Shown: positions 63,894 through 64,000 of the stretch, piece after piece | How the letters are laid out: every line of letters starts with the position of its first letter | Numbering within the stretch: position 1 is the first letter of the stretch | NCBI GenBank assembly: GCA_963989385.1 | Contig: OZ022500.1 | Span: 24,892,460 to 24,956,459, forward strand | DNA from: Ctena decussata | Lineage: Eukaryota > Mollusca > Bivalvia > Lucinida > Lucinidae | Reading direction: 5' to 3' | DNA: 64,000 nucleotides | The notes under the pieces: generated by a model | Seen by the model: the letters and a program-made list of their open reading frames with translations, nothing else | Told to the model about the DNA's origin: nothing | Database searches by the model: none | Translations under genes and position numbers: made by a program

Positions 63894-64000
63894 CATGTTG
63901 TTGCCAAGGACTAAAACTTGTTGCTAAGGACATAAACATGCACAAGTGTTTTTTCCTTGGTGCTTTTTAAAAGTAAGTTACATATGTTTAAAAACTGACT
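63894..64000 (-). repeat. Inverted TTAGCAAC-type monomer, cut by the window end
   Basis: GTTGTTGCCAAGGACTAAAA and CTTGTTGCTAAGGACATAAA continue the inverted array left of 61857, supporting an insertion of 61857-63893 into it. Confidence 0.65.

Overview
This is AT-rich animal nuclear DNA with no intact protein-coding gene that I can support. Several repeat families look like ones known from bivalve molluscs: the fold-back element opening GAGCCGCGACACG, the element beginning CAAGAGGGCCATGGTGGCCC and ending in GGTGAGCTAA, and mobile units built of tandem core repeats, a microsatellite and a hairpin end. A marine heterodont clam is the best guess. That is recalled knowledge of repeat families, not a search result. 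I see no rRNA, no convincing functional tRNA gene, no CRISPR array and no prokaryotic gene structure.

Layout. 1-4.8 kb: a core-repeat element with a CATA microsatellite and hairpin end (1269-2350), then a fold-back element with a tRNA-derived SINE inside it. 5.9-11.3 kb: a dense cluster of about 236-bp palindromic elements (seven copies, one internally deleted), two of them inside a decayed mariner-like element flanked by TA (9094-10386). 15.2-15.8 kb: the only recognisable protein relic, a broken N-terminal part of a DUF3504 (KIAA1958-like, Crypton-derived) protein with in-frame stops. 16.6-20.9 kb: a 4.2-kb satellite-bearing element of about 28 monomers of 145 bp, with a recent 1306-bp (nine-monomer) duplication, inserted in an older dispersed repeat. 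24-26 kb: two SINEs, one with a perfect 12-bp target duplication. 28-28.8 kb: a fold-back element with a nested hairpin. 31-38 kb: two arrays of a 165-173 bp unit with G/C-rich end modules, separated by 4 kb of plain AT-rich DNA. 38.4-39.4 kb: three tandem copies of a 380-bp unit. 40-49 kb: co-linear dispersed repeats, long-inverted-repeat elements and two copies of a fold-back family. 49.6-51.2 kb: four different tRNA-like sequences, each followed by a T-rich run. 51-58 kb: a mosaic of fold-back elements and a SINE with a 13-bp target duplication. 59-64 kb: arrays of TTAGCAAC-bearing monomers, then inverted ones, interrupted by a 2-kb core-repeat element.

The window is therefore an archive of nested, mostly non-autonomous mobile DNA; nothing forms an operon or pathway. 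The most unusual signals are: (i) several unrelated tandem arrays whose monomers each carry direct repeats of AGGTCA, the nuclear-receptor half-site, with spacing 0 or 2; (ii) a separate array carrying the RFX-like half-site TTAGCAAC next to a full X-box; (iii) the tRNA-like cluster; (iv) fold-back families that share a central palindrome but have different ends; and (v) the Crypton-like relic. Monomer counts, identities and boundaries were read by eye and are approximate by a few bases.
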